DNA from: CAXRGH01 sp964230195
Lineage (GTDB): Bacteria > Pseudomonadota > Gammaproteobacteria > Enterobacterales > Alteromonadaceae
Assembly (NCBI GenBank): GCA_964230195.1
Contig: CAXRGH010000260.1
Location: forward strand, 1 to 6,374
DNA: 6,374 nucleotides
Reading direction: 5' to 3'
The notes beneath the pieces were generated by a model. The model was given only the letters and a program-made list of their open reading frames with translations, had not been told where the DNA came from and did no database searches. The position numbers were made by a program, and so were the translations under genes. Below are positions 6,309-6,374 of the stretch, one piece after another. Each line of letters begins with the position of its first letter. Within the stretch, counting starts at the first letter, position 1.

Positions 6309-6374
6309 AGATCGGAAGAGCACACGTCTGAACTCCAGTCACGAGAGAGCATCTCGTTTGCCGTCTTCTGCGTG
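6309..6374. other. Illumina TruSeq-type adapter contamination
   Basis: Positions 6309-6342 match the TruSeq read-1 3' adapter without mismatch, beginning AGATCGGAAGAGC and ending CCAGTCAC. Positions 6343-6350 (GAGAGAGC) sit where an 8-base index belongs. Positions 6351-6374 match the P7 flow-cell end, beginning ATCTCGT, with two mismatches (6358 and 6372) that look like read errors. The segment is synthetic and should be removed from the contig. Confidence 0.98.

Noticed and set aside
1..6374. Search for a defence island, mobile element, CRISPR array, tRNA or other undescribed system.
   Set aside because: Every long open region is accounted for by a recognised family, and the gaps are short with no repeats or RNA-like structure beyond those listed.

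Overview
The window is an ordinary chromosomal segment from a gammaproteobacterium, ending in sequencing-adapter sequence. The ribosomal proteins (S19 fragment, L22, S3, L16, L29, S17) follow the Escherichia coli gene order and closely resemble the E. coli proteins in sequence and length. Together with the AT-leaning codon use, the RstA/RstB-like pair and a soluble PAS-PAS chemoreceptor, they suggest a marine-type order such as Alteromonadales or Vibrionales. That placement is an inference from remembered family sequences, not from a search.

Layout. Positions 1-1714 (+) hold the 3' part of an OmpR-family response regulator (RstA-like), cut by the window edge, and its overlapping sensor histidine kinase (RstB-like). 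Positions 1857-2711 (+) encode a formyltetrahydrofolate deformylase (PurU) with an N-terminal ACT domain. Positions 2868-4175 (+) encode a membrane-free, BdlA-like methyl-accepting protein with two PAS domains. A bidirectional hairpin terminator (4207-4234) separates this plus-strand block from a convergent minus-strand block, 4248-6308. That block is the distal half of the S10 operon, transcribed rpsS > rplV > rpsC > rplP > rpmC > rpsQ. Positions 6309-6374 are Illumina TruSeq-type adapter sequence, not genome, so rpsS is artificially truncated.

How the genes work together. The kinase and regulator form one two-component signalling unit. PurU acts alone in one-carbon/formate supply. The chemoreceptor-like protein probably reads a cytoplasmic redox, gas or metabolic cue. 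The ribosomal genes form a tightly packed, translationally coupled operon. The main points worth checking are the adapter contamination and the chimeric reading frame it creates, the absence of the spc operon (rplN and onward) after rpsQ, and an Arg-to-Ser change at the receptor hairpin tip. I see no evidence of an undescribed system, mobile element, CRISPR array or RNA gene. The gene-free gaps (1715-1856, 2712-2867, 4176-4247) are all shorter than 160 bases.
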